Origin: Cytophagales bacterium
Lineage (GTDB): Bacteria > Bacteroidota > Bacteroidia > Cytophagales > Cyclobacteriaceae
DNA: 64,000 bases
NCBI GenBank assembly: GCA_020402945.1
Contig: JADBYQ010000007.1
Span: forward strand, 20,292 to 84,291
Direction of reading: 5' to 3'
Below, one piece after another: positions 8,719-16,539 of the stretch. Made by a program: the position numbers and the translations under genes. The notes beneath the pieces were generated by a model. The model had not been told where the DNA came from. It was given only the letters and a program-made list of their open reading frames with translations, and did no database searches. The number at the start of each line of letters is the position of its first letter. Position 1 is the first letter of the stretch.

Positions 8719-10476
8719 TTATTTTATCTTCACATCAATGCTTAATTCTTTTAACTGCTCTTGTGAGATAGTTGAAGGTGTATCGATCATGGTATCTCTT
8801 CCTGCATTGTTTTTTGGGAACGCAATGAAATCCCTGATCGAATCGGCACCTCCAAAAAGAGAACAAAGTCGATCGAACCCAAACGCGATGCCGCCATGCG
8901 GAGGTGCTCCGTATTCAAATGCCTCCATCAAAAACCCAAATTGTTTTTTCGCTTCTTCTGGCGAGAATCCCAATTTGCTAAACATCAGTTGTTGAGTAGC
9001 GCGGTCATGAATACGGATTGAACCGCCACCAATTTCAGTTCCGTTCAAAACCATATCGTATGCATTCGCTCTTACTTTACCTGGATCACTATCAAGTAAT
9101 CCCATGTCTTCCGGCTTAGGTGACGTAAACGGATGATGCATGGCGTGCCAACGACCTGCCTGGCCGGCAGGCAGGTATTCCAACAACGGAAAATCTACTA
9201 CCCAAAGTGGTGCAAATTTGTTTTTGTCCCGAAGTCCCAATTGGTTCGCCAGGTGTAGCCGAAGCTCACCAAGTGCTTTCTGGGTTTTTTCTTTTTCGCC
9301 CGACAATACCAAAATAAGATCGCCTGCATCGGCATTAAACTTCTGCGCCCATCGGCTCAATTCAATCTCATCATAAAATTTATCAACCGATGATTTGTAA
9401 GTGCCGTTTGCTTCACAGCGCAAGTAGATCAATCCCTTGGCACCTATTTGCGGTTTCTTTACAAACTCAGTTAACTCGTCTAGTTGTTTGCGGGTGTAGC
9501 TTGCACATCCTTTTGCACAAATACCAACGACCAGCTCGGCATCATCAAACACGACAAATCCCTTTCCCTTGGCCACATCATTCAGCTCAACAAATTTCAT
9601 CTCGAACCGTGTGTCGGGCTTATCGGAGCCGTAATATTTCATCGCATCGTCATACGTCATGTGAGGTACTGACGGCATATCGATTCCTTTCACCGATTTG
9701 AAAAGATGGCGGATCAACCCCTCAAAAGTTTTAAGAATATCTTCTTGTGTGATGAAGGCCATCTCGCAGTCGATCTGGGTAAATTCCGGTTGCCGATCGG
9801 CTCGCAAATCTTCATCGCGAAAACATTTTACAATTTGATAGTAGCGGTCAAATCCCGAAACCATTAACAGTTGCTTGAATGTTTGGGGCGACTGTGGCAA
9901 TGCGTAAAACTCACCGGGGTTCATGCGAGAAGGAACGACAAAATCGCGCGCGCCTTCCGGTGTTGACTTAATCAAAACCGGAGTTTCGACTTCAATAAAA
10001 CCCAGACTATCCAAATAAAGACGGGTTTGCTGAGCCATTTTATGTCTTAGCTGCAACCCTTCACGCACGGTTGTTCTGCGCAAGTCCAGGTAACGGTACT
10101 TCATTCGCAGATCTTCTCCCCCATCGGTTTGATCTTCGATGGTGAAAGGTGGAGTTTTGGAGGTGTTTAAAATCTCGAGAGAAGTCAATTTTACTTCAAT
10201 ATCGCCCGTTGGCATTTTATCGTTCTTGGAAAGGCGCTCGGCAACAATGCCTGTTATTTTGATAACATATTCCCTTCCCATGGTTCTTGCCAATTGAATC
10301 AAACTGGCTTCAGACTTGCCTTCTTCTAAGAAAAGCTGCGTAACGCCATACCGATCGCGCAAATCGATCCACAGTAAGCTGCCTTTGTCGCGCTGCCGTT
10401 GCACCCATCCCGTTAGGGTAATTTCCTTGTTTACATCACCAATTCGAAGTTCACCGCACGTATGAGTCCTTAGCAT
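8719..10476 (-). CDS. aspS: Aspartyl-tRNA synthetase
   Basis: A class II aminoacyl-tRNA synthetase charging tRNA-Asp, 585 residues, the usual bacterial length. Order of parts: N-terminal OB fold ([20 protein letters not shown]), motif 2 region ([21 protein letters not shown]), the GAD insert domain, and C-terminal motif 3 ([15 protein letters not shown]). Odd point: the segment that normally reads LLEY plus a few acidic residues before [10 protein letters not shown] carries Pro-Ala-Gly-Gln-Ala-Gly encoded by a GC-rich palindrome (positions 9154-9176). The insertion keeps the frame and lies just before a conserved active-site region, and the gene looks functional. Confidence 0.96.
   Translation of the reverse strand: MLRTHTCGELRIGDVNKEITLTGWVQRQRDKGSLLWIDLRDRYGVTQLFLEEGKSEASLIQLARTMGREYVIKITGIVAERLSKNDKMPTGDIEVKLTSLEILNTSKTPPFTIEDQTDGGEDLRMKYRYLDLRRTTVREGLQLRHKMAQQTRLYLDSLGFIEVETPVLIKSTPEGARDFVVPSRMNPGEFYALPQSPQTFKQLLMVSGFDRYYQIVKCFRDEDLRADRQPEFTQIDCEMAFITQEDILKTFEGLIRHLFKSVKGIDMPSVPHMTYDDAMKYYGSDKPDTRFEMKFVELNDVAKGKGFVVFDDAELVVGICAKGCASYTRKQLDELTEFVKKPQIGAKGLIYLRCEANGTYKSSVDKFYDEIELSRWAQKFNADAGDLILVLSGEKEKTQKALGELRLHLANQLGLRDKNKFAPLWVVDFPLLEYLPAGQAGRWHAMHHPFTSPKPEDMGLLDSDPGKVRANAYDMVLNGTEIGGGSIRIHDRATQQLMFSKLGFSPEEAKKQFGFLMEAFEYGAPPHGGIAFGFDRLCSLFGGADSIRDFIAFPKNNAGRDTMIDTPSTISQEQLKELSIDVKIK
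9154..9176. repeat. GC-rich palindrome inserted in frame in aspS
   Basis: A 23-bp near-perfect palindrome with 9-bp arms (ACCTGCCTG / CAGGCAGGT) around GCCGG. It lies inside aspS, where it encodes the tract L-P-A-G-Q-A-G in place of a variable loop. A related palindrome with the same CTGCC/GGCAG arms is intergenic at 11616-11636. This resembles the protein-coding palindromic elements described in Rickettsia, but the family here is different. Confidence 0.8.
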
Positions 10477-10561
10477 AGCAAAATGATTAAATTTGAAGGC
10501 GCAAATTAATAAAAGGATATCTCTTGCGTTATTAAAAGATCAATCCACTAAGCTACTAACT

Positions 10562-11110
10562 ATGCCAAAATCAATCATTTTCCTCTGTGTTTTCCTGTTC
10601 GGTTTCAGCCAAAGTAAGTTGGTAAAGACAAAAGTGGCAGAAGGCATCACCGTTTCTATGCCCAGCGAGTTGACACCCATGACCCCGGACGACATTGTGC
10701 AACGCTATCCCTCCGTGCGGGCCCCGTTGGCTGCCTATACAAATAGGAATAGAACAGCTGACTTTAGTATAAACACGTCTGCCACCCAATGGCCAGACGA
10801 TAATACTGAATTGGCACAGAAATTTTTCAAATCAGGAATCACGAATCTGTTTGATCGTGTTGATTTTATTGATCAAGGCGTAAAGGAGATCAACAAACGC
10901 AAATTCATTTTTTTTGAATTTGAATCACGAGTAAACGGAAATCGGATGAAAGAGGGTGAACAGTCTGCCGTTTTTCGCTACACGTATATTCAGTATCTGA
11001 TTAAGAAAGACAGGGCGATTGTTTTTTCATTCTCTTGTCCAAAAGATCTAAAAAGTGAGTGGCAACCGATAGTACACGCAATGATGACTTCCGTGAAGTT
11101 GAAAGAATAA
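10562..11110 (+). CDS. Secreted protein of unknown function
   Basis: A 182-residue protein from the ATG at 10562, chosen because it gives a clean signal peptide (MPKSIIFLCVFLFGFSQS); a longer upstream in-frame start would bury it. The mature part has no recognised motif. It contains DFSINTSATQWPD, FIFFEFESRVNG and IVFSFSCPKDLKSEWQPIVHAMM, a pattern reminiscent of small periplasmic alpha/beta proteins that end with a helix after an FSCP strand. It is transcribed away from aspS and lies 9 bp before tadA, so may share its transcript. Function unknown. Confidence 0.7.
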   Translation: MPKSIIFLCVFLFGFSQSKLVKTKVAEGITVSMPSELTPMTPDDIVQRYPSVRAPLAAYTNRNRTADFSINTSATQWPDDNTELAQKFFKSGITNLFDRVDFIDQGVKEINKRKFIFFEFESRVNGNRMKEGEQSAVFRYTYIQYLIKKDRAIVFSFSCPKDLKSEWQPIVHAMMTSVKLKE

Positions 11111-11119
11111 ACATTACAG

Positions 11120-11578
11120 TTGGAAATCTTAGCTCAAAAAAAATCGCACGAATACTTTATGCAAGAAGCCTTAAAAGAGGCCCGAAAAGCATTGGAGTTG
11201 GGCGAGGTGCCTGTAGGCGCCATTGTAGTTTGTCAAAACAAGATCATTGCGCGTACGCATAACCAAACAGAGCTACTGACTGATGCCACTGCACATGCCG
11301 AAATGCTGGCGGTTACGTCAGCTTCTTACGAACTGGGTTCTAAATACTTAAATGAATGCACGCTGTATGTAACGCTAGAGCCCTGCGTGATGTGTGCCGG
11401 GGCACTGCACTGGGTTCAATTACAGCAACTCATTTATGGGGCAGATGACGTACAAAGGGGTTTCTCGATGCATCAAAAAAACCTGCTACACCCAAAAACA
11501 GAAATAAAAAAAGGCGTTTGTGTAGCCGAAAGCCAGGAACTGCTGAGTCAGTTTTTTGAAAGATTGCGAGATAAATAA
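11120..11578 (+). CDS. tadA: tRNA adenosine(34) deaminase
   Basis: TadA converts A34 to inosine in the tRNA-Arg anticodon. The 152-residue product has the zinc cytidine/adenosine deaminase motifs: TAHAEMLAV (zinc His and catalytic Glu) and LEPCVMCAGAL (two zinc Cys). ELGEVPVGAIVV is also typical. The assigned start is a TTG at 11120, which preserves the family's usual N-terminal HEYFMQEAL helix. The first ATG, at 11159, would remove 13 residues including part of that helix, so TTG is preferred but not certain. A palindromic repeat and a terminator follow. Confidence 0.92.
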   Translation: MEILAQKKSHEYFMQEALKEARKALELGEVPVGAIVVCQNKIIARTHNQTELLTDATAHAEMLAVTSASYELGSKYLNECTLYVTLEPCVMCAGALHWVQLQQLIYGADDVQRGFSMHQKNLLHPKTEIKKGVCVAESQELLSQFFERLRDK

Positions 11579-11615
11579 GGGCATCTCTAAAAACATAAAA
11601 CTGAGTGTCAGACTG

Positions 11616-11636
11616 AGCCTGCCGGACAGGCAGGCT
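11616..11636. repeat. Intergenic palindrome of the CTGCC/GGCAG family
   Basis: A 21-bp hairpin with 8-bp arms (AGCCTGCC / GGCAGGCT) around GGACA. It is flanked by TCAGACTG on the left and TTGTCGAAGTC on the right, which together make a longer composite repeat of a type common between Bacteroidota genes. It lies 38 bp after tadA. It could act in RNA 3'-end stability, but there is no T-run, so it is not called a terminator. Confidence 0.7.
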
Positions 11637-11727
11637 TGTCGAAGTCGTTTGGAATATGAACAGCGACAAGTTGGTTTCCGATGGCTATCAGAGGCAACCT
11701 GACATGGTTTTTAAAGATGCCCATAAT

Positions 11728-11757
11728 AAAAAAAGGCCTCGTTCAGAGGCCTTTTTT
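11728..11757. terminator. Bidirectional rho-independent terminator
   Basis: A-run, stem GGCCTC, loop GTTCA, stem GAGGCC, T-run: AAAAAAAGGCCTC then GAGGCCTTTTTT. It works on paper in both directions and sits between tadA (plus) and the small minus-strand gene ending at 11776, so it probably serves both convergent transcripts. Confidence 0.9.
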
Positions 11758-11775
11758 GGTAGATCAGAATCGATC

Positions 11776-11997
11776 TTACACTTTTGTCTTCTTGATTTTC
11801 TTTTCGTCAACGCGCTTTCCGCTACGGTGCTCGCCCAAGATGAGAACATCTTTGGTAGTCTCGTATTGTTTGGCAGCCTGGAACATAGCCACTTCAGTAT
11901 CGCGAATTAGAATCATACCGCTTTTGGCGCCCTTGTTGCGCACTTCAATGTACCAGCCATCTTTCTTCTTTTTCGGTAAAATTGGAGGTCTTCCCAT
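11776..11997 (-). CDS. Small basic conserved protein of unknown function
   Basis: A 73-residue, strongly basic protein beginning MGRPPILPKKKKDGWYIEVRN and ending in a Lys-rich tail (KRVDEKKIKKTKV). It has no signal peptide or membrane segment. The central segment SGMILIRDTEVAMFQAAKQYE looks like a compact beta-beta-alpha element. A strong terminator 19 bp downstream and no overlapping gene argue that this is a real, separately transcribed gene. Similar short proteins seem common in Cytophagales, but no function is known to me. Nucleic-acid binding is only a guess from charge. Confidence 0.72.
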   Translation of the reverse strand: MGRPPILPKKKKDGWYIEVRNKGAKSGMILIRDTEVAMFQAAKQYETTKDVLILGEHRSGKRVDEKKIKKTKV

Positions 11998-12244
11998 GTT
12001 TTTTGTGATTTTATGGGCTAAAAAGCCCGTTTTGTGAAATGATGCGCGAAGGTACGGTTTTCAGGCCATTTTGGCAAACCATTGCTAATTGCCGGCAAAG
12101 GGAGCGGTTTTAGAATCTTGAATACCTAAATGACAATTTTGGGGTAAAAACGAGGATGTGAAAGACCAACGCACCAATACCGATAGTGACGAGATAAAAC
12201 TTAACTTAGCGAACAACAAAAACTTTAAATGCTAAGACCGAATA

Positions 12245-13897
12245 ATGGCTAAAAAAGCAACCGAAACCGGAGTTATAGAAACACCTGTGAAATCCAAAAA
12301 GAAGGCGGAGCAAACGGCAGAAGAACCGCTCGAGAAAAAGCTCTGGAAAGCGGCTGACAAGCTCCGTAAGAACATGGACGCTGCCGAATACAAACACGTG
12401 GCGTTAGGTCTGATCTTCCTCAAATACATCTCCGATGCCTTTGAAGAACAATACAACAAATTAAAAGAAGGCAAGGGCGACTATCAAGATGCAGACCCTG
12501 AAGACAAAAATGAATACGTGGCCGATAAAGTCTTCTACGTGCCACCCTCTGCCCGGTGGACATGGCTGCAAGGCCGCGCCAAACTGCCCACCATTGGCAA
12601 AGACATTGACGATGCCATGGACGCCATTGAAAAAGACAACCCTTCGTTGAAAGGCGTATTGCCCAAAGTGTTTGCGCAAGAGAAGCTCGACAAGGCAACG
12701 GTTGGCGGACTGGTAGACATGGTTAGCACCGCCACACTCGGAACGAAGGAAGCACAAAGCAAGGACTTGTTGGGTAGAGTGTTTGAATACTTCTTAGGCG
12801 AGTTTGCTTTAGCGGAAGGAAAGAAAGGCGGACAGTTCTATACACCCGAAAGCGTAGTAAAACTATTGGTTGAAATGCTCGAACCTTATGAGGGCAGAGT
12901 ATTTGACCCGTGCTGCGGAAGCGGTGGCATGTTTGTGCAAAGCGAAAAATTCATAAAACATCATCAAGACTATTACCGCAAAAAAAGACCAGGCAAACCT
13001 CCCCTCCCTGGAGGGGCCGGGGGTGGGTCAGACTACATTTCTATTTACGGACAAGAGAGCAACCAAACCACATGGCGACTGGCCAAGATGAACCTTGCCA
13101 TCCGTGGCATTGACAGTAGCAATGTAAAATGGAACAACGAAGGGAGTTTTTTAAACGATGCCCACAAAGACTTAAAAGCCGATTACATCATTGCCAACCC
13201 ACCGTTTAACGACAGCGATTGGAGCGGTGATATACTAAGAACCGATGCACGATGGGTATACGGCACACCACCCAGCGGCAATGCCAACTACGCATGGATA
13301 CAACACTTTCTCTATCATCTTTCTGCCAACGGTCAGGCAGGCTTTGTTTTATCGAAGGGTTCATTAACCAGCAACAGCAGTGGCGAAGATGTAATACGCA
13401 AAGCATTGGTAGATGCCGATTTGATTGACTGCATTGTAAACCTGCCCACCAAATTGTTTTTGAATACACAGATACCCGCTTGTCTCTGGTTCATGAAAAA
13501 GAACAAGGGTTCGACAGGCTCACCCCGGAAAGGACAAATCCTGTTTATGGATGCCCGAAACATGGGCTATCTGCTAAGCCGCAAAACCCGCGACCTAAGT
13601 GCAGACGATATGAAACAAGTTGCCCAAACCTACCACAACTGGCGTACAGGCGAAGGCGAATACAACGATGTGCAAGGCTTCTGTAAAAGCGCCACAGTAG
13701 AAGAAGTAAAAGCATTGAACTATGCCCTTACCCCCGGAAGGTATGTAGGTTTGGCAGAGGAAGAGGATGATTTTGTTTTTGCCGAACGCTTTGCCATGTT
13801 AAAAACCGAACTAGAAAAACAAATTGCCGAAGAAGATGCGCTGAACAAACGGATAGCCAAAAATCTTTCCAACATTAAAATAGAGATTGAGGCATGA
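12245..13897 (+). CDS. hsdM: Type I restriction-modification DNA methyltransferase (M subunit)
   Basis: HsdM makes N6-methyladenine using S-adenosylmethionine, guided by HsdS. The 550-residue product has the N-terminal helical HsdM domain ([20 protein letters not shown]), SAM motif [11 protein letters not shown] (residues ~221-230), catalytic NPPF (318-321) and [23 protein letters not shown]. Two in-frame GC-rich insertions are visible: one encoding [10 protein letters not shown] at residues ~252-262, and a shorter one encoding Gly-Ser-Thr-Gly-Ser-Pro near residue 423. Neither hits a catalytic motif. The stop overlaps the hsdS start by 4 bp (ATGA). It is the first gene of the RM operon. Confidence 0.95.
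   Translation: MAKKATETGVIETPVKSKKKAEQTAEEPLEKKLWKAADKLRKNMDAAEYKHVALGLIFLKYISDAFEEQYNKLKEGKGDYQDADPEDKNEYVADKVFYVPPSARWTWLQGRAKLPTIGKDIDDAMDAIEKDNPSLKGVLPKVFAQEKLDKATVGGLVDMVSTATLGTKEAQSKDLLGRVFEYFLGEFALAEGKKGGQFYTPESVVKLLVEMLEPYEGRVFDPCCGSGGMFVQSEKFIKHHQDYYRKKRPGKPPLPGGAGGGSDYISIYGQESNQTTWRLAKMNLAIRGIDSSNVKWNNEGSFLNDAHKDLKADYIIANPPFNDSDWSGDILRTDARWVYGTPPSGNANYAWIQHFLYHLSANGQAGFVLSKGSLTSNSSGEDVIRKALVDADLIDCIVNLPTKLFLNTQIPACLWFMKKNKGSTGSPRKGQILFMDARNMGYLLSRKTRDLSADDMKQVAQTYHNWRTGEGEYNDVQGFCKSATVEEVKALNYALTPGRYVGLAEEEDDFVFAERFAMLKTELEKQIAEEDALNKRIAKNLSNIKIEIEA
12998..13029. mobile_element. Mini palindromic element in frame in hsdM
   Basis: Contains CCCCTCCCTGGAGGGG followed by CCGGGGGTGGGT. 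This is almost identical to the left end of the DUF559-carrying element in hsdR (CCCCTCCTTGGAGGGG then TCGGGGGTGGGT). Here the nuclease part is absent, so it looks like a solo end or non-autonomous copy. The reading frame of hsdM is preserved, adding about 11 residues rich in Pro and Gly before [11 protein letters not shown]. Two copies of one family within one operon, both in frame, suggest selection for non-disruptive insertion. Confidence 0.75.
13508..13523. repeat. GTTCGACAGGCTCACC repeat unit in frame in hsdM
   Basis: The 16-bp unit encodes Gly-Ser-Thr-Gly-Ser-Pro between FMKKNK and [10 protein letters not shown], where related HsdM proteins normally have a short basic turn. The unit resembles half of the composite TTCGAC...GGCTCA repeat family found near 11616. 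The assignment rests on resemblance to one other local copy, so it is moderate. Confidence 0.5.
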
Positions 13898-15075
13898 GAG
13901 AATTTAAAGAAACTCCAATTGGTTCAATTCCTTCTGATTGGGATATAAAAACTTTAGATGAAATAAAATCCCCAGAAAAAAAATCCATAATCTCAGGCCC
14001 CTTTGGTTCAAATATTAGTGCGAAATATTTTGTTTCATTTGGCGTACCTGTTATTCGTGGCAATAATCTTTCACTTGAATTAGGAGTTAGATTTAAGGAT
14101 AATGGTTTTGTCTTTATTACAGAAGAAAAAGCAAATGAACTTGGAACCTGGGCTATTGAGGAAGATATCATTTTTACAGCAGTTGGAACAATTGGACAAA
14201 TCGGAATTATAGAAAGAAACACGAAGTACAAAAAGTATATCATTTCGAATAAGCAACTTCGAATAAGAGTTAATAAAAGCTTAATTGAGCCGCTCTTTGC
14301 GTATTACTGGATAGCAAGCCCGCAAATGGTTGAAACAATCGAACAAAGAAATACTGGTTCGAGTGTGCCATTGATTAATCTATCAGTTCTAAAATCTCTT
14401 TTAATTCCAATTCCATCTAAAAGTGAAAGAGAACAAATTACTGAATTATTAAGCAGCTTAGACGACAAAATAGACCTGCTGCACCGCCAAAACAAAACCT
14501 TAGAGCAACTAGCCGAAACGCTGTTTAGACAGTGGTTTGTGGAGGAAGCGGAGGAGAGTTGGGAGGTTGGTAAGGTTGAAGATTTATTTCTTTTGCAAAG
14601 AGGATTTGATCTTCCGGCACAGGATAGAACTAAAGGTATCTACCCAATAATTGCATCAAATGGAATTAACGGTTATCATGATGAATTTAAAATTAAGGGG
14701 CCTGGTGTCACAACAGGAAGAAGTGGAGTTTTAGGTAAAGTAATTTATACACAAGAGGATTTTTGGCCGCTAAATACGACCTTGTTTATTAAAGAATATA
14801 AAATTGCTACTCCCTTATTTGCCTACTTCTTTCTGAAAACTTTAGACTTGGAAACCCTTAATGGAGGTTCTGCTGTACCAACATTAAATAGAAATCATGT
14901 TCATGAGATGGCAACGATAATTCCTAGTCATAGAGCAGTAATTGAGTTTGAGGAAATAGTTGCAGTCAATTTTCAAAAAATAAAATCTAACACTCAACAA
15001 ATCTGCACCCTCACACAGCTACGAGATACCTTGTTGCCGAAGTTGATGAGTGGGGAGGTGAGGGTGAATAATTGA
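13894..15075 (+). CDS. hsdS: Type I restriction-modification specificity subunit
   Basis: A 393-residue S subunit with two target-recognition domains, residues ~1-170 and ~225-365, each followed by a coiled-coil spacer. The central spacer reads [29 protein letters not shown] and the C-terminal one ends [18 protein letters not shown]. HsdS binds the split DNA target and holds two HsdM subunits. It overlaps hsdM by 4 bp. Its base composition drops in the recognition domains (AT-rich), as expected for domains exchanged between strains. The target sequence cannot be read from the protein. A second copy of the last ~20 codons lies downstream at 15515. Confidence 0.94.
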   Translation: MREFKETPIGSIPSDWDIKTLDEIKSPEKKSIISGPFGSNISAKYFVSFGVPVIRGNNLSLELGVRFKDNGFVFITEEKANELGTWAIEEDIIFTAVGTIGQIGIIERNTKYKKYIISNKQLRIRVNKSLIEPLFAYYWIASPQMVETIEQRNTGSSVPLINLSVLKSLLIPIPSKSEREQITELLSSLDDKIDLLHRQNKTLEQLAETLFRQWFVEEAEESWEVGKVEDLFLLQRGFDLPAQDRTKGIYPIIASNGINGYHDEFKIKGPGVTTGRSGVLGKVIYTQEDFWPLNTTLFIKEYKIATPLFAYFFLKTLDLETLNGGSAVPTLNRNHVHEMATIIPSHRAVIEFEEIVAVNFQKIKSNTQQICTLTQLRDTLLPKLMSGEVRVNN

Positions 15076-15091
15076 AATATAATTTACCAAA

Positions 15092-15508
15092 ATGAAAGTA
15101 ATTGCCTTAAGAGGAGAAGAAAATGCTGGAAAATCACACGCTATAAACATTGTCTATTCCTTGTTATTGCGTGATGGTTGGATACAAGTGCCAGGGCACT
15201 TTAGAGTTCTGGGTAATCCCAAATTTGAAGATGTTTTTGATGTACTAGAAAAGGATGGAATTCTTCTAGGCATTGTTGGAATGGGCGATTACCAAAGAGG
15301 ACAAGCCAGTTTAGCAAAATTGATTGCTGAGATTATTAGCAAAGGTTGTACTGTGGTTATAAGTACTTGTCGAAATACTCCGGCAATTGAAAAGGCTATA
15401 AAAAATTATCCTGACCATTATTTTGTAGATAAGACACCATCAACAGGACCTGAAAATCATAGAATTGTTAATACCATTGATGCACAACGAATGATAAATT
15501 TGATATAA
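15092..15508 (+). CDS. Small P-loop protein inside the RM operon
   Basis: A 138-residue protein of unrecognised family. The N-terminus MKVIALRGEENAGKSHAI carries a Walker A-like GxxxxGKS (residues ~8-15), followed by a possible beta-strand/helix NTPase core (KGCTVVISTCRNTPAIEKAI) with no clear Walker B DE pair. Length fits a minimal P-loop kinase or an anti-restriction/effector domain, but there is no direct support for either. It sits 17 bp after hsdS and before a duplicated hsdS/hsdR junction, so it seems to be cargo inserted into the operon. Confidence 0.68.
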   Translation: MKVIALRGEENAGKSHAINIVYSLLLRDGWIQVPGHFRVLGNPKFEDVFDVLEKDGILLGIVGMGDYQRGQASLAKLIAEIISKGCTVVISTCRNTPAIEKAIKNYPDHYFVDKTPSTGPENHRIVNTIDAQRMINLI

Positions 15509-15514
15509 AAAAAG

Positions 15515-15598
15515 ATGCACCCGAGCCAAACTAAACTACAGGATACTTTGCTGCCCAAGTTGATGAGCGGTGAGGTGAGGGTGAAGAACAAAAAATGA
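15515..15598 (+). pseudogene. Remnant of an hsdS 3' end
   Basis: A short frame encodes [19 protein letters not shown] then EVRVKNKK. It is a diverged copy of the intact hsdS C-terminus ([20 protein letters not shown]), similar at DNA level over about 60 bp. No start region or recognition domain is present. It marks where an earlier hsdS ended. Confidence 0.8.
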
Positions 15599-15672
15599 AA
15601 CCCATCACAGAAAATAGCATGCAAGAATCTGCGATTGAAAGTGGGTCAGTTACGAATAGTCTACACATGTAA
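15595..15672 (+). pseudogene. Remnant of an hsdR 5' end
   Basis: It starts with ATGA overlapping the hsdS remnant's stop by 4 bp, as in an ordinary hsdS-hsdR operon. It reads MKPITENSMQESAIESG, closely matching the first residues of the intact HsdR (MSKPITENIIEESAIEI), then diverges and stops after 25 codons. Together with the preceding remnant it is a fossil of a former hsdS/hsdR junction, now separated from the intact hsdR by dinD. Confidence 0.78.
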
Positions 15673-15678
15673 ACCATT

Positions 15679-16539
15679 ATGGCAAAAGCAGTAGCAAAAC
15701 AAACATTGACGCTATTTGAGCAGATTAAGCAAACCAATGAACAAGGCAACGAGTTTTGGAGTGCCCGAGATTTAGCTAAAGTGTTGGAATATTCTGAGTA
15801 TCGTCATTTTTTGCCGGTAATTGAAAGGGCTAAAGAAGCTTGTAAAAACAGTGGTCAGTCAATTGCCAACCATTTCGAGGATATCCTCGAAATGGTACCC
15901 ATTGGTTCTGGCGCACAACGTACTTCCGAAAGTGTAAAGCTATCGCGATATGCTTGCTACCTGATTGTACAAAATGCCGACTCTACGAAGGAAGTGGTAG
16001 CATTAGGGCAAACCTATTTTGCAGTACAAACCCGCTTGCAGGAAATAACCCAAATGGAAGCCTACAACAGGTTAACTACAGAAGACGAAAAAAGGCTTTT
16101 CTTACGAAATGAAATGGCAAGGCATAATAGTCAGCTAGCTGCTGCTGCTAAAAGTGCGGGTGTAATCGACCCTTTGGATTATGCCATTTTTCAAAATCAC
16201 GGTTACATGGGTTTATATGGTGGATTAGATGCCAAAGGCATCCACAAAAAGAAAGGGTTGAAAAAGAGCCAGCAAATTCTCGATCACATGGGAAGCACAG
16301 AGTTAGCCGCTAACTTATTCCGTGCTACGCAAACCGAAGAAAAACTACGAAGAGAGAATATTCAAGGCAAACAAAAAGCCAACCAAACACATTTTGATGT
16401 AGGTAAAAAAGTGAGGCAAACCATTAAAGAATTAGGTGGAACAATGCCAGAAAATCTTCCAAGTGCCGACAGTATCAAAAAACTAGAAAAGGCAAAAAAG
16501 CCAGAATTGGTAAAGAGCAAGAAAAGAAAAGATGAGTAA
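15679..16539 (+). CDS. dinD: DNA-damage-inducible protein D homologue (BRO-N domain)
   Basis: This 286-residue protein has the BRO-N-like N-terminus typical of DinD (GNEFWSARDLAKVLEYSEYRHFLPVIERA, SVKLSRYACYLIVQNAD) and the DinD C-terminal helical part (LFLRNEMARHNSQLAAAAKSAGV, GLYGGLDAKGIHKKKGL). In E. coli DinD is SOS-induced and binds RecA filaments. Its presence within an RM operon, overlapping hsdR by 8 bp, suggests co-expression with the nuclease, perhaps to limit damage from restriction or to modulate RecA. That role is inference. No SOS-box-like operator was identified upstream. Confidence 0.88.
   Translation: MAKAVAKQTLTLFEQIKQTNEQGNEFWSARDLAKVLEYSEYRHFLPVIERAKEACKNSGQSIANHFEDILEMVPIGSGAQRTSESVKLSRYACYLIVQNADSTKEVVALGQTYFAVQTRLQEITQMEAYNRLTTEDEKRLFLRNEMARHNSQLAAAAKSAGVIDPLDYAIFQNHGYMGLYGGLDAKGIHKKKGLKKSQQILDHMGSTELAANLFRATQTEEKLRRENIQGKQKANQTHFDVGKKVRQTIKELGGTMPENLPSADSIKKLEKAKKPELVKSKKRKDE

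Noticed and set aside
12014..12028. GGGCTAAAAAGCCC hairpin upstream of hsdM
   Set aside because: A 5-bp stem and only a short interrupted T tract; position between divergent genes makes a terminator unlikely.
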